From: Marivita sp. S6314
GTDB lineage: Bacteria > Pseudomonadota > Alphaproteobacteria > Rhodobacterales > Rhodobacteraceae
Reading direction: 5' to 3'
Assembly (NCBI RefSeq): GCF_023015985.1
Contig: NZ_JALKAO010000002.1
Location: 558,001-622,000 of the forward strand
Length of the DNA stretch: 64,000 bases
Part shown: one piece after another, positions 43,519-53,323 of the stretch
How positions within the stretch are numbered: the stretch's first letter is position 1
Layout of the letters: every line of letters begins with the position of its first letter
Program-made: the position numbers and the translations under genes
The notes under the pieces: model-generated
The model's database searches: none
What the model was told of the DNA's origin: nothing
The model's input: only the letters and a program-made list of their open reading frames with translations

Positions 43519-44490
43519 ATGGTGAAGCCCAAAGTCCTTGTTACCCGTCGTTGGCCCGCCGCTGTCGAAGCGCGGCTTGCCGATGAATTCGATGTTGTGC
43601 TGTCCAAACGAGACGTGGCGATGAAGCCCTGTGAGTTTCGGCAAGCGTTCAAGGAGTTTGACGCGGTGCTGCCCACCGTCACCGACAAGATCGGCGCGGA
43701 GGCGATGGAGCTGTCTAAGCCTCGGACCAAGTTGCTGGCCAATTACGGTGTTGGCTTCACCCATATCGACCTGCCCAGCGCCAATGCGCATGGGATGATC
43801 GTCACCAACACGCCGGACGTCCTGTCCGAATGTACCGCTGATCTGGCCATGACGCTGATGCTGATGGCCGCGCGGCGTGCCGGGGAAGGTGAGCGCGAGG
43901 TGCGCGAAGGCCGGTGGACCGGCTGGCGGCCGACACATCTTGTTGGCACCAAGGTCTCCGGCAAGACACTGGGCATCGTCGGGTTTGGCCGCATCGGTCA
44001 GGAAATGGCCCGGCGCGCGCATCATGGCTTTGGCATGGATATCATCGTGCACAACCGCAGCCGGGTCGCCCCCGAAATTCTGGCACAGTATAACGCGGTT
44101 CAGGCGGAGGATCTGGACGATCTGCTGCCGCGCTGTGATTTCGTGTCATTGCATTGCCCGGGCGGGGCCGAGAACCGGCACCTGATCAATTCCCGCAGGT
44201 TGGACCTGATGCGCCCCGGCGCGTTCCTGATCAACACGGCGCGTGGCGAGGTCATCAATGAACATGACCTTGTGCAGGCGCTGACCTTTGAAACCATTGG
44301 CGGTGCGGCGCTGGACGTGTTCGACGGTGAACCCAATATCGCGCAGACCCTGCTCGACAGCGATCGCCTGGTGATGCTGCCCCATCTGGGCAGTGCCACC
44401 GCCGAGGCCCGCGAGGAAATGGGGTTCCGCGCGATGCAGAACCTGCGGGCATTTTTTGACGGGCAAACGCCGCCGGATCGCGTGAACTGA
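43519..44490 (+). CDS. hprA: Hydroxypyruvate reductase (D-2-hydroxyacid dehydrogenase)
   Basis: A 323-residue NAD(P)-dependent 2-hydroxyacid dehydrogenase. The NAD-binding motif is VGFGRIGQEMARRA, the substrate arginine is in INTARGEV, a catalytic glutamate lies in FDGEPN and the catalytic His is in MLPHLGSAT. In this operon it should reduce hydroxypyruvate to glycerate. Glyoxylate reductase activity is a common side reaction. Its stop overlaps the ppc start by one base. Confidence 0.9.
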   Translation: MVKPKVLVTRRWPAAVEARLADEFDVVLSKRDVAMKPCEFRQAFKEFDAVLPTVTDKIGAEAMELSKPRTKLLANYGVGFTHIDLPSANAHGMIVTNTPDVLSECTADLAMTLMLMAARRAGEGEREVREGRWTGWRPTHLVGTKVSGKTLGIVGFGRIGQEMARRAHHGFGMDIIVHNRSRVAPEILAQYNAVQAEDLDDLLPRCDFVSLHCPGGAENRHLINSRRLDLMRPGAFLINTARGEVINEHDLVQALTFETIGGAALDVFDGEPNIAQTLLDSDRLVMLPHLGSATAEAREEMGFRAMQNLRAFFDGQTPPDRVN

Positions 44491-47129
44491 TGGCTGCGGT
44501 TGTCGAGCTTACGCCCGAATTGGACGGCGACACCTACGCCCGGTCGCTGCGGAAACTGTTGTGGGATCAGCTGTACCAGACGGTCTCCCACCGCGCGCCC
44601 GCCGTTGCGGAGTTGATGAAGACGCCAACGCAGGTGGCCCCGCTTGGGCCGGAACACACCACCGATTTCCTGCAGGCGATCAACATCTGGTTTCAGCTTC
44701 GGAAAATCGCCGACGAAAATGCTGCTGTCCGTGAGCGACGTCAGATTGAGGCCACCGACGGGGCGGCTTGTGTCGACGGCAGTTTTGCCCAGGCAATGGG
44801 CCAAATCGCCGAAACTGCGCCCGAGGCGTTTGAAAGCGCGGTGGACAGTCTGTCGGTTGGCCCGACGCTGACCGCGCATCCCACCGAAGCAAAGCGGGTG
44901 ACCATTCTTGAGATCCACCGCCGCATCTACCGGCTGCTGGTGAGCCTGGAAACGCAGCGCTGGACGCCGCGCGAGCGGGCCGCCAAGATCGACGAACTGC
45001 GCGGTGAGATCGACCTGTTGTGGCTGTCGGGCGAGCTTCGGCTGGAACGGCCCAGCCTGTCTGACGAGATCGAGTGGGGGTTGCAGTTTTTTCGTGACAG
45101 CCTGTTCGATGCAACGCCGCAGCTATTCGAACAGTTTATCGCCGCCAAGGAAACGGCATTTCCCGAGCAAGACACGGTAGTGCGCCCTTGTCTGAAGTTT
45201 CATTCCTGGATCGGGGGCGACCGTGACGGCAATCCGAACGTCACCGTCGCAGCGACCAAATCTGCCATGGCGCGCGGACGTCGTGCGGCGATTGACAAAC
45301 ACATCGCCGACCTGACCCGTGCGGCGCGCGAGATCAGCGTCAGCCGCGATATCGCGCATTTGCAGAGCCCGCATCTTGAGGCGCTGGAGACCATCATTGC
45401 GCGTGCCGATGCAGCCGACGCCATCGCGCAGCGCAATCCCGGTGAAGTGTTCCGTCAGGCCATCAGCGCGGTGATCGAACGTCTGTCGGAACGTCCGCGC
45501 TATGAACATGTGGATGCGTTGATCGCGGATCTGCAGGGGATCGAAGACGCGCTGGCGTCCATCGGGACAGAGCATCTGGCCCACAAGTATATCCGTCCGG
45601 TCCGCTGGCGTGTCGAGGTGTTTGGCTTTCGCACAACCGCGTTGGATATCCGGCAGAACTCAACCGTGACCACGGCGGTTCTGGCCGAGATCTGGGGCAG
45701 CGATGACACTTATGGCAGCGCCGTGTGGACCGACCGGCTGCACCGCGAACTTGCGGCTGACAGCCTGCCAAAGATTGACCTCACGGACATGAGTGATCAG
45801 GCGCGGGAGCTTTTGAGCCTGTTGCACACCATTATTAAGGTCCGCGAAAGCGATGATCCTGATGCGGTTGGCGGGTTTGTCCTGTCAATGACGCGCTCGA
45901 CCGACGATCTGCTTGGGGTGTATCTGTTGGCCCGGTACGCGGGTGCATCGGGCGAAGCGCTGGATGTGCCAGTGATCCCGCTGTTCGAAACCATCGACGA
46001 CTTGCGCAATGCACCCGGCATTCTAACCGATCTGATCAAGGTGCCAACCGCCCGGCGCAGCCTGAAACGGCAAGGGGACCGGGTCGAAATCATGTTGGGG
46101 TATTCCGACAGCAACAAGGATGGCGGGTTTATCTGTTCGACCTGGGAACTGGATCAGGCACAGCGCAAGATCACGCGGGCGCTGGCGGCGCATGGCTTTG
46201 TGCCGGCGTTTTTTCATGGGCGCGGCGGGTCGGTCAGCCGGGGCGGCGCGCCAACCGGACGCGCGATTGCGGCCCAGCCAACCGGAACGCTGAATGGCGC
46301 GATGCGCCTGACCGAACAGGGCGAAGTTGTTTCGGCCAAATATGCCAATCGCGGCACGGCGTTGAAAGAACTGGAACAACTGGCGTCGTCGGCGTTGCTG
46401 CACACGGCCTTGTCGCACAGCGCGCCGCCGAACAACCCGGAATACGACGACGCGTTGCAGGCCTTGTCCGGCATGTCGCAGGCCGCCTATTGCGATCTGC
46501 TGAACACGCCCGGATTTGTGCAGTACTTCCAAGAGGCAAGCCCCGTCGAAGAGCTTGCCATGCTCAAGATCGGGTCCCGCCCCGCGCGACGGTTCGGGGC
46601 GTCGAGCCTTGCCGATCTGCGCGCTATCCCTTGGGTCTTTGCCTGGTCGCAGAACCGGCATTTGCTGACCGGATGGTACGGGTTCGGCACCGCCTGTCAG
46701 TCTTTTGCCAAGGTGCGCGGGGCCGTGGGGTGGAAGATGCTGCGCGACATGTTCGCCACATCGCAGCTGTTTCAACTCATGGTCGATGAGGTCGAGAAGA
46801 CATTGTTCCAGGCAGATATGGCCATCGCGGCCAGATACGCGGACTTGTCGACCGATCCCGAGAACGGCCCTGCGATCTTTGACAAGGTCCAGGCGGAATA
46901 CGACGCCTCGGTCGAGGCGATCCGCACGATCACGCGGCAACCTTCCCTTGCCGCCCGCTTTCCGGTTTTCGCCGAACGGTTCGAAGAAAACCGCGCATAT
47001 CTGGCGACCATCCATTCCATCCAGATCACACAGCTTCGCGCGCTGCGCGACACATCTGAACACACCGATACCGGCCCCCTGCTGCAATCCATGAATTGTA
47101 TCTCTGCAGGTCTTGGCTGGACCGGTTAA
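44490..47129 (+). CDS. ppc: Phosphoenolpyruvate carboxylase
   Basis: A full-length 879-residue PEP carboxylase, a biotin-free enzyme making oxaloacetate. The first signature is in [15 protein letters not shown] with the catalytic histidine near residue 130, the second in [14 protein letters not shown] near residue 575, and [10 protein letters not shown] is present. The C-terminus differs from the usual QNTG ending, reading [10 protein letters not shown], which could bear on aspartate inhibition. In the serine cycle it supplies the second carbon entry step. Confidence 0.95.
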   Translation: MAAVVELTPELDGDTYARSLRKLLWDQLYQTVSHRAPAVAELMKTPTQVAPLGPEHTTDFLQAINIWFQLRKIADENAAVRERRQIEATDGAACVDGSFAQAMGQIAETAPEAFESAVDSLSVGPTLTAHPTEAKRVTILEIHRRIYRLLVSLETQRWTPRERAAKIDELRGEIDLLWLSGELRLERPSLSDEIEWGLQFFRDSLFDATPQLFEQFIAAKETAFPEQDTVVRPCLKFHSWIGGDRDGNPNVTVAATKSAMARGRRAAIDKHIADLTRAAREISVSRDIAHLQSPHLEALETIIARADAADAIAQRNPGEVFRQAISAVIERLSERPRYEHVDALIADLQGIEDALASIGTEHLAHKYIRPVRWRVEVFGFRTTALDIRQNSTVTTAVLAEIWGSDDTYGSAVWTDRLHRELAADSLPKIDLTDMSDQARELLSLLHTIIKVRESDDPDAVGGFVLSMTRSTDDLLGVYLLARYAGASGEALDVPVIPLFETIDDLRNAPGILTDLIKVPTARRSLKRQGDRVEIMLGYSDSNKDGGFICSTWELDQAQRKITRALAAHGFVPAFFHGRGGSVSRGGAPTGRAIAAQPTGTLNGAMRLTEQGEVVSAKYANRGTALKELEQLASSALLHTALSHSAPPNNPEYDDALQALSGMSQAAYCDLLNTPGFVQYFQEASPVEELAMLKIGSRPARRFGASSLADLRAIPWVFAWSQNRHLLTGWYGFGTACQSFAKVRGAVGWKMLRDMFATSQLFQLMVDEVEKTLFQADMAIAARYADLSTDPENGPAIFDKVQAEYDASVEAIRTITRQPSLAARFPVFAERFEENRAYLATIHSIQITQLRALRDTSEHTDTGPLLQSMNCISAGLGWTG

Positions 47130-47149
47130 CCGACGACAAGGACAATCCT

Positions 47150-48442
47150 ATGCTTATGACACCCAATCCCATCACCTCGTTTTTCGGAGAACCGCTGGAA
47201 AGCCGCGATCCCGAGATCTTTGGCGCGATCCAAAGCGAACTTGGCCGCCAGCGTGACGAGATCGAATTGATTGCGTCTGAAAACATCGTGTCGCGCGCGG
47301 TGATGGAAGCGCAAGGCTCGGTCATGACCAACAAATATGCCGAAGGCTATCCGGGCCGGCGCTACTATGGCGGTTGCCAGTATGTGGATGTGGCCGAAAA
47401 CCTTGCCATCGACCGCGCCAAGCAATTGTTCGGATGTGACTTTGCCAATGTGCAGCCCAATTCCGGCTCGCAGGCAAACCAAGGCGTGTTTCAGGCCCTG
47501 CTTCAGCCCGGCGACACCATTCTTGGCATGAACCTCGCCTCAGGGGGGCATTTGACCCACGGGGCGGCACCGAACCAGTCCGGCAAATGGTTCAATGCGG
47601 TACAATATGGTGTGCGCAAGGAAGACAATCTGATCGACTATGACGCGGTGCAGGCGCTGGCCACGGAACATCAGCCCAAGATGATCATTGCCGGTGGATC
47701 GGCGATCCCGCGCGTCATTGATTTTGCCAAGATGCGCGAGATTGCCGACAGCGTGGGTGCCTATCTGCATGTCGACATGGCGCATTTCGCGGGTCTGGTT
47801 GCGGCGGGCGAACACCCGTCACCTTTCCCGCACGCTCATGTGGCCACCACCACCACGCACAAGACTTTGCGTGGCCCGCGCGGTGGCTTGATCCTGACCA
47901 ATGACGAAGCACTGGCGAAGAAGTTCAACTCTGCCATCTTCCCCGGCATTCAGGGCGGTCCGTTGATGCATGTAATCGCCGCCAAGGCGGTGGCGTTTGG
48001 CGAAGCGCTGCGGCCGGAGTTCAAAACCTATATGCGCGCCGTGCGCGCCAATGCCGATGCGCTGGCGGATCAGTTGATCAAGGGCGGGCTGGACATCGTG
48101 ACCGGTGGCACAGACACCCATGTGATGCTGGTCGACCTGCGCCCCAAAGGCGTCACCGGCAACATCACCGACGCGGCGCTGGGTCGGGCGCATATCACAA
48201 CAAACAAGAACGGAATCCCGTTTGATCCGGAAAAGCCCACCGTGACATCCGGCGTTCGGCTGGGAACGCCCGCAGGCACCACGCGCGGGTTCACCGAGAC
48301 CGAGTTCCGCCAGATCGCAGATTGGATTGTCGAAGTGGTCGACGGGCTTGCGGCCAACGGAACCGAGGGAAATTCCGAAGTGGAAGCAAAGGTCGCGAAA
48401 GAGGTTGTCGCGCTTTGCAAGAAATTCCCGATCTATTCGTAA
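47150..48442 (+). CDS. glyA: Serine hydroxymethyltransferase
   Basis: A 430-residue PLP enzyme. It shows [34 protein letters not shown], and the PLP lysine in [16 protein letters not shown]. It condenses methylene-tetrahydrofolate with glycine to serine, the C1-fixing step of the serine cycle, and also serves general folate metabolism. I chose ATG at 47150; a second ATG two codons later is equally possible. It is the last gene of the operon and is followed by a strong terminator. Confidence 0.95.
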   Translation: MLMTPNPITSFFGEPLESRDPEIFGAIQSELGRQRDEIELIASENIVSRAVMEAQGSVMTNKYAEGYPGRRYYGGCQYVDVAENLAIDRAKQLFGCDFANVQPNSGSQANQGVFQALLQPGDTILGMNLASGGHLTHGAAPNQSGKWFNAVQYGVRKEDNLIDYDAVQALATEHQPKMIIAGGSAIPRVIDFAKMREIADSVGAYLHVDMAHFAGLVAAGEHPSPFPHAHVATTTTHKTLRGPRGGLILTNDEALAKKFNSAIFPGIQGGPLMHVIAAKAVAFGEALRPEFKTYMRAVRANADALADQLIKGGLDIVTGGTDTHVMLVDLRPKGVTGNITDAALGRAHITTNKNGIPFDPEKPTVTSGVRLGTPAGTTRGFTETEFRQIADWIVEVVDGLAANGTEGNSEVEAKVAKEVVALCKKFPIYS

Positions 48443-48466
48443 ACCCCGGTTCCAGATGATGCGAGG

Positions 48467-48503
48467 CAGGTCACAGCAAACGCTGTGACCTGTTCGCGTT
48501 TTT
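48467..48503 (+). terminator. Rho-independent terminator after glyA
   Basis: An 11-bp perfect stem CAGGTCACAGC / GCTGTGACCTG with an AAAC loop, followed by TTCGCGTTTTT, lies 24 bases after the glyA stop. It marks the end of the serine-cycle operon, ahead of convergent pheA. Confidence 0.9.
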
Positions 48504-48531
48504 GGTCACTGTTTTCAGGTGCGTCCGGCGC

Positions 48532-49365
48532 TTAATCCCGTCTTGGATCCCGTGGATAGGTGCCAAGGATATCAAGCATGTCGGTGAAGTAATCGAGTTC
48601 TTCCAATGCGCGGGCAACATCGGCGTCATCTGGATGGCCTTCGATATCCGCATAGAACTGCGTTGCCGTGAATGAGCCATCGAACATGTAGGATTCGAGC
48701 TTGGTCATGTTCACGCCGTTGGTCGCGAAGCCGCCCATGGCCTTATAAAGGGCCGCCGGGATGTTGCGCACCTGAAAGACGAAGGTGGTCATCATGCCGT
48801 GTTCGCCGCGGCGGGTCTGATCGCCATCCCGCGACATCAGAAGGAAGCGGGTGGTGTTGCTGTCGGTGTCTTCGATGTGACGGGCCAAGACGTTCAGGCC
48901 ATAGATTTCGCCCGCCAGTTCGCTGGCCAGAGCCGCCGCGTGCTTGTCACCCCGTTCGGAAATTTCCCGCGCGGCACGGGCGTTGTCCGCATTGACGCGC
49001 CCCCGGATGCCATGGTCGGCCAGGAATTGCGCGCATTGCGGAAGCAGGACAACATGCGAATGCGCCTCGGTGACGTCTTCGAGTTGCGCGCCCGGAACCC
49101 CCAGGAGGTTGATGTGAACGCGCACAAAGGCCTCGTCGATGATCTTGAGACCACTTTTGGGCAGAAGGCGGTGAATGTCCGCGACCCGGCCGTAAATGGT
49201 GTTTTCTACCGGTAACATCGCCAGATCGGCCTGACCGGATTGCACCGCTTCGATCACGTCTTCGAAGGTCCGGCAGGGGAAAGCCTCCATATCCGGGCGC
49301 GCATCGCGGCACGCTTCGTGGGAATACGCCCCAAGCTCTCCTTGGAATGCGATCTTCTGTGACAT
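48532..49365 (-). CDS. pheA: Prephenate dehydratase
   Basis: A 277-residue monofunctional PheA that makes phenylpyruvate. The catalytic domain starts KIAFQGELGAYSHEACRD and contains the TTRF motif (DSNTTRFLLMS). A C-terminal ACT domain follows with GVNMTKLESYMFDG, where the phenylalanine-binding ESRP is altered to ESYM. There is no chorismate mutase domain. It is convergent with glyA and divergent from the cytochrome c gene. Confidence 0.93.
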   Translation of the reverse strand: MSQKIAFQGELGAYSHEACRDARPDMEAFPCRTFEDVIEAVQSGQADLAMLPVENTIYGRVADIHRLLPKSGLKIIDEAFVRVHINLLGVPGAQLEDVTEAHSHVVLLPQCAQFLADHGIRGRVNADNARAAREISERGDKHAAALASELAGEIYGLNVLARHIEDTDSNTTRFLLMSRDGDQTRRGEHGMMTTFVFQVRNIPAALYKAMGGFATNGVNMTKLESYMFDGSFTATQFYADIEGHPDDADVARALEELDYFTDMLDILGTYPRDPRRD

Positions 49366-49420
49366 GCGGGACTCCGAGAAATCTGCCCAACGGGCGTTTG
49401 GTCGCGGCTTCTACACCTTG

Positions 49421-49432
49421 CCTTGATCAAGG
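49421..49432. promoter_or_regulatory. CCTTGATCAAGG palindrome upstream of cytochrome c
   Basis: A perfect 12-bp palindrome 57 bases before the cytochrome c start and 55 bases from the pheA start. The TTGATCAA core lacks the four-base spacer of an FNR box, so its regulator is unknown. Confidence 0.35.
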
Positions 49433-49489
49433 GGAAGCAATAGATACCCGCGCGATACGCAGGAAACTCTAGCGACGGGTACCCAGATA

Positions 49490-50005
49490 ATGTTCGACAC
49501 AATGACATTCACAAAGATCGTTGGCAGCTTGTGCGGCGCGCTTTTGATCTTTCTTCTTGGCAAGTGGGCAGCAGAGACACTTTACCATGTCGGCGGCAAG
49601 CACGGCGAAGAAGTCGCGGTGTACGTGATCGAAGTGGAAGGCGGCGAGGCCGAGGAAGAAGTGGTCGCGGAAGTGAATTTCGACACGCTGCTGGAAACCG
49701 CAGACGCCGGAAAAGGCGAGCGCGTCTATGGCAAGTGCCGCGCTTGTCACAAGCTGGAAGCGGGTGAAAACGCAGCCGGACCATACCTTTATAACGTTGT
49801 TGGCCGGGATGTCGGCGTGGCGGACGGGTTCAACTATTCGGGTGCTTTGAACGAAGTGGCTGATGTCTGGACCGTTGAGAACCTGTACTACTTCCTTGAG
49901 GACCCGCGTGGCTGGGCACCGGGCACATCGATGGGCTTTGCCGGGCTGAACAAATCGGAAGATCGCGCAAACCTGATTGCGTACCTGGCGACCTTCAGCG
50001 AATAA
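49490..50005 (+). CDS. cycM: Membrane-anchored cytochrome c (CycM/c552 type)
   Basis: A 171-residue protein with an uncleaved N-terminal membrane helix (about residues 8-28), an acidic linker rich in Glu, and a class I cytochrome c domain. Haem attachment is at CRACH, and the axial methionine lies in GTSMGFAG. CycM-type cytochromes link the bc1 complex to cytochrome oxidases in Rhodobacterales and Paracoccus. Its pairing with pheA is familiar from that group. A terminator follows. Confidence 0.92.
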   Translation: MFDTMTFTKIVGSLCGALLIFLLGKWAAETLYHVGGKHGEEVAVYVIEVEGGEAEEEVVAEVNFDTLLETADAGKGERVYGKCRACHKLEAGENAAGPYLYNVVGRDVGVADGFNYSGALNEVADVWTVENLYYFLEDPRGWAPGTSMGFAGLNKSEDRANLIAYLATFSE

Positions 50006-50030
50006 GTTGAAGAAACCTTAGAAATTCCAG

Positions 50031-50062
50031 GCCGTTGCCCACCCGGGCAGCGGCTTTTTCTT
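50031..50062 (+). terminator. Rho-independent terminator after cytochrome c
   Basis: GCCGTTGCCC pairs with GGGCAGCGGC (one G-T wobble, loop ACCC) and is followed by TTTTTCTTTT, 25 bases after the stop codon. Confidence 0.88.
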
Positions 50063-50198
50063 TTGTCACAATTTCGTTGGCAAACGTTCAATTGCAGTCA
50101 CTTCACGCATTCTCAACTTGAATGTGGGCAAACCCGCCCATTACCTTACATTCATCACAAGATGATCACCGTGACCGCGGTAAAGGGAGAGACCGTCA

Positions 50199-52154
50199 AT
50201 GTCCAAGAAACTCATCAGACCAAATGCTGAGGGCCTGAGCCGACGCGACACGTTGAACCTGCTTGGGGGGACCGCGATTGGCACAGCCGCAGGGTTTGCC
50301 GGTCTGCCGGGTTTCGCGGAAAGCCACAGCGCAGACGGCGACGAGATCATCCGGTCGCATGGCTACTCCTTTTTCGGGGATCTGAAATACCCGGCAGGCT
50401 TCACGCATTTCGACTACGTGAACCCGGATGCGCCGAAAGGTGGTGAGATTGTTCTCAGCGCGCGCGGCACATTTGACGGGTTCAATCGCTGGGCCTGGAA
50501 ATCGGGCAATCCCGAAAGCTATTCCAGTTTGGTGGGCGAAAGCATGTTTGCGTCGGGTGCGTGGGGCACGCCAGTGCCTGCCGACAGCTTGACAGATCAA
50601 TACTGCTTTATCGCAAGAGAGGTCGAATACCCCAAGAACAAGACATGGTGCGTGTTCCACATGCGCGATGATGTGGTGTTCCGGAACGGTGCCCCCTTGC
50701 GCGCGAAAGATGCAGCATTTTCGCATAACCTTTGGCTTGAGCAGGGCATCCGGTCCTATGCCCGGGCGGTCAGCGAGCGTGTAACCGGTGTCGAGGTGAT
50801 CGACGATCTGACGCTGCGCTATACCTTTGCCGACGACATTTCGCGCCGGTCGCTGGTGAGCCAGGTGGGCGGGACGCCGATCTTGTCCGAAGACTGGTAC
50901 AAGGAAACCGGGGAACGGCTTGACGAAGGGTCGGTTGTGTCGCCGATGGGGTCTGGCCCCTACCAGGTTGGCGATTACGAGCTGAACCGGTACGTCATTT
51001 ACGAACGGAACCCGAATTACTGGGGCTGGGATCATCCGGCGAATGTTGGCCGGTACAACTTTGATCGTATCCGTATCGAGTATTTTGCGGATGCCACGGC
51101 GGAATTCGAAGCGTTCAAGGCGGGTGTCTACACCTTCCGGTCTGAAGGATCGAGCAAGCGCTGGTCGACAGGATATGATTTCCCGGCCGTGCAGCGCGGC
51201 GATGTCATCACCGAAGAGATTGAGAACCAGAATGCCCCGGTCAATCAGGGGATTATCTTCAACACGCTGCGCTCTCCGGTCGATGACCGGACCGTGCGGC
51301 ACGCGTTGTCGCTGGCGTTCAACTATGAATGGACGCGGGATTCGCTGGAATCGGGTCTGACGACACAGCGCAAATCCTTTGCCGAAGGTCAGGAATGGGA
51401 AGCCAAGGGTGTGCCAGAGGGCGCGGAACTGGCGTTTCTGGAATCCCTTGGGGACGTTGTGCCCGAAGAGCTGCTGACCGAAGAGGTGGTCTTGCCGCAT
51501 ACGTCGGACCCCTCCAGAGACGCCGACCGCCGCAACCAGCGGCGCGCGATGCGGTTGCTGGCAAGTGTTGGCTGGACGGTCAACGATCAGGGCCAGATGG
51601 TGAACGAAGCGGGCGAACAGATGAGCCTGGATTTCCTTGTGTTGACCAGTTGGGACGACACGCGCAAAGCGACCATCGAAATCTATACCCAAACGCTGCG
51701 GAGTTGGGGCATCGAGGTCAACGCGGATGCGGTCGACAGCGCGCAGGGCCAGCGACGCTTTCTGGACAAGGACTATGACCTAATCTGGATGCGCTACCAG
51801 AGCTTCTCCGTCCCGGGCACCGGACTGCGCCAGCTTTTCGGCTCCGAGACGGCAGAGGTGTCGTCCTGGAATCCCGGGGCGCTGCGCAGCCCGATTGTGG
51901 ATGCCATCATCGAACGTGCCCTGGCGGCGCAATCCCGCGAAGAAGAAATCACGGCGCTGACCGCGCTTGACCGCGCGTTGCGCTATGAACGCATTATTGT
52001 TCATGCCGGGTATGTGCCCGATTACTGGGTCGCCTATTACGACATGTTCGAACGGCCAGAGCAATTGCCACAGCTTGCAATGGGTGTGCTGGATTTCTGG
52101 TGGTTCAATCAGGACAAATACGAGGCGCTCAAAGCCTCTGGCGCGCTGAGGTAA
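50199..52154 (+). CDS. yejA: ABC transporter substrate-binding protein, YejA-like
   Basis: A 651-residue periplasmic oligopeptide/microcin-C-type binding protein (SBP_bac_5). A Tat signal (SRRDTLNLLGGTAIGTAAG) ends near AES at about residue 42. HGYSFFGDLKYPAGFTHFDYVN is a characteristic YejA N-terminus. The 193-base leader contains no obvious operator besides short AT-rich elements. It is the first gene of yejABEF. Confidence 0.9.
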   Translation: MSKKLIRPNAEGLSRRDTLNLLGGTAIGTAAGFAGLPGFAESHSADGDEIIRSHGYSFFGDLKYPAGFTHFDYVNPDAPKGGEIVLSARGTFDGFNRWAWKSGNPESYSSLVGESMFASGAWGTPVPADSLTDQYCFIAREVEYPKNKTWCVFHMRDDVVFRNGAPLRAKDAAFSHNLWLEQGIRSYARAVSERVTGVEVIDDLTLRYTFADDISRRSLVSQVGGTPILSEDWYKETGERLDEGSVVSPMGSGPYQVGDYELNRYVIYERNPNYWGWDHPANVGRYNFDRIRIEYFADATAEFEAFKAGVYTFRSEGSSKRWSTGYDFPAVQRGDVITEEIENQNAPVNQGIIFNTLRSPVDDRTVRHALSLAFNYEWTRDSLESGLTTQRKSFAEGQEWEAKGVPEGAELAFLESLGDVVPEELLTEEVVLPHTSDPSRDADRRNQRRAMRLLASVGWTVNDQGQMVNEAGEQMSLDFLVLTSWDDTRKATIEIYTQTLRSWGIEVNADAVDSAQGQRRFLDKDYDLIWMRYQSFSVPGTGLRQLFGSETAEVSSWNPGALRSPIVDAIIERALAAQSREEEITALTALDRALRYERIIVHAGYVPDYWVAYYDMFERPEQLPQLAMGVLDFWWFNQDKYEALKASGALR

Positions 52155-52161
52155 CTGACCC

Positions 52162-53322
52162 TTGGGAGCCTACATCCTAAGACGATTGTTGCTGATCATT
52201 CCGACACTTCTCGGGATCATGCTGATCAACTTTTTCCTGACTCAATTCGTTCCGGGCGGACCGATTGAGCAGACGCTGGCGCGTATTCAGGGCGAAGGCG
52301 ATGTCTTCAGCAGTTTTTCCGGGGATGGCGGCGGCAATCAGCCGGTCGAGGAGACCTTTGGGTCAGACAGCGACTATATCGGCGCGCGCGGGCTGCCCAA
52401 GGAATTCATCGAAACGCTGGAGGTCGAATTCGGCTTTGCCCGGATCGTGTGTGACGAAGGCTTTACCGGCGAACCTGATCTCGATGATCCGGCCTGTAGC
52501 AAGGAAGAAATCGGCGCGGTCGAACGGTTCGGCATCATGATGTGGAACTATATCCGGCTGGATTTCGGGGAAAGCTATTTCCGCTCTATCGGGGTGATGG
52601 AACTGGTGCTGGAAAAGATGCCAGTGTCGATTTCCCTTGGGCTTTGGTCGACGCTGATTGCCTATATCGTGTCGATCCCGTTGGGCATCCGCAAAGCGGT
52701 CAGGGACGGCACGCCGTTTGATACCTGGACCTCGGGCGCGATTATCGTGGCCTATGCGATCCCGGGGTTTCTGTTTGCGATCTTGCTGTTGGTTCTGTTT
52801 GCGGGCGGGTCGTATTTGCAGATCTTCCCGTTACGCGGGCTGACCTCTGACAATTTCGATGATCTTTCGTTCTTTGCGAAAATCGCGGATTACGCCTGGC
52901 ATATCTTCCTGCCGGTGCTGGCATCGACGATTTCGGCCTTTGCAACGCTGACCTTGCTGACCAAGAACAGCTTTCTTGACGAGATCAAGAAGCAATACGT
53001 GATCACCGCGCGGGCCAAGGGCCTGCCGGAGCGCAAGGTGCTGTACGGGCACGTGTTCCGCAACGCGATGCTGATCGTGATTGCCGGTTTTCCGGCGGTG
53101 TTCATCGGGGTTTTCTTCTCGGGATCGTTGATCATCGAGACGATCTTCTCACTCGATGGTTTGGGGCGTCTGGGGTTTGAAGCGGCGGTCGCGCGGGATT
53201 ACCCGGTGATCTTTGGCACGCTCTTTGTGTTCGGTCTGATCGGGTTGATCGTCGGGATCCTGTCGGATCTGATGTACGTGCTGGTGGATCCACGGATCGA
53301 CTTTGAGCGGCGGGAGGGCTAG
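52162..53322 (+). CDS. yejB: ABC transporter permease, YejB-like
   Basis: A 386-residue inner-membrane permease with an N-terminal helix ([20 protein letters not shown]), a large periplasmic insertion (about residues 40-125) typical of YejB, and a C-terminal transport domain. The EAA-loop sequence [18 protein letters not shown] contacts the ATPase. It starts with TTG at 52162, seven bases after the yejA stop. Confidence 0.9.
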   Translation: MGAYILRRLLLIIPTLLGIMLINFFLTQFVPGGPIEQTLARIQGEGDVFSSFSGDGGGNQPVEETFGSDSDYIGARGLPKEFIETLEVEFGFARIVCDEGFTGEPDLDDPACSKEEIGAVERFGIMMWNYIRLDFGESYFRSIGVMELVLEKMPVSISLGLWSTLIAYIVSIPLGIRKAVRDGTPFDTWTSGAIIVAYAIPGFLFAILLLVLFAGGSYLQIFPLRGLTSDNFDDLSFFAKIADYAWHIFLPVLASTISAFATLTLLTKNSFLDEIKKQYVITARAKGLPERKVLYGHVFRNAMLIVIAGFPAVFIGVFFSGSLIIETIFSLDGLGRLGFEAAVARDYPVIFGTLFVFGLIGLIVGILSDLMYVLVDPRIDFERREG

Positions 53323-53323
53323 C

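Noticed and set aside
50006-50198. Extra regulatory palindrome upstream of yejA
   Set aside because: Only short imperfect dyads such as ACCG...CGGT near 50170 were seen; apart from the cytochrome c terminator nothing stands out.
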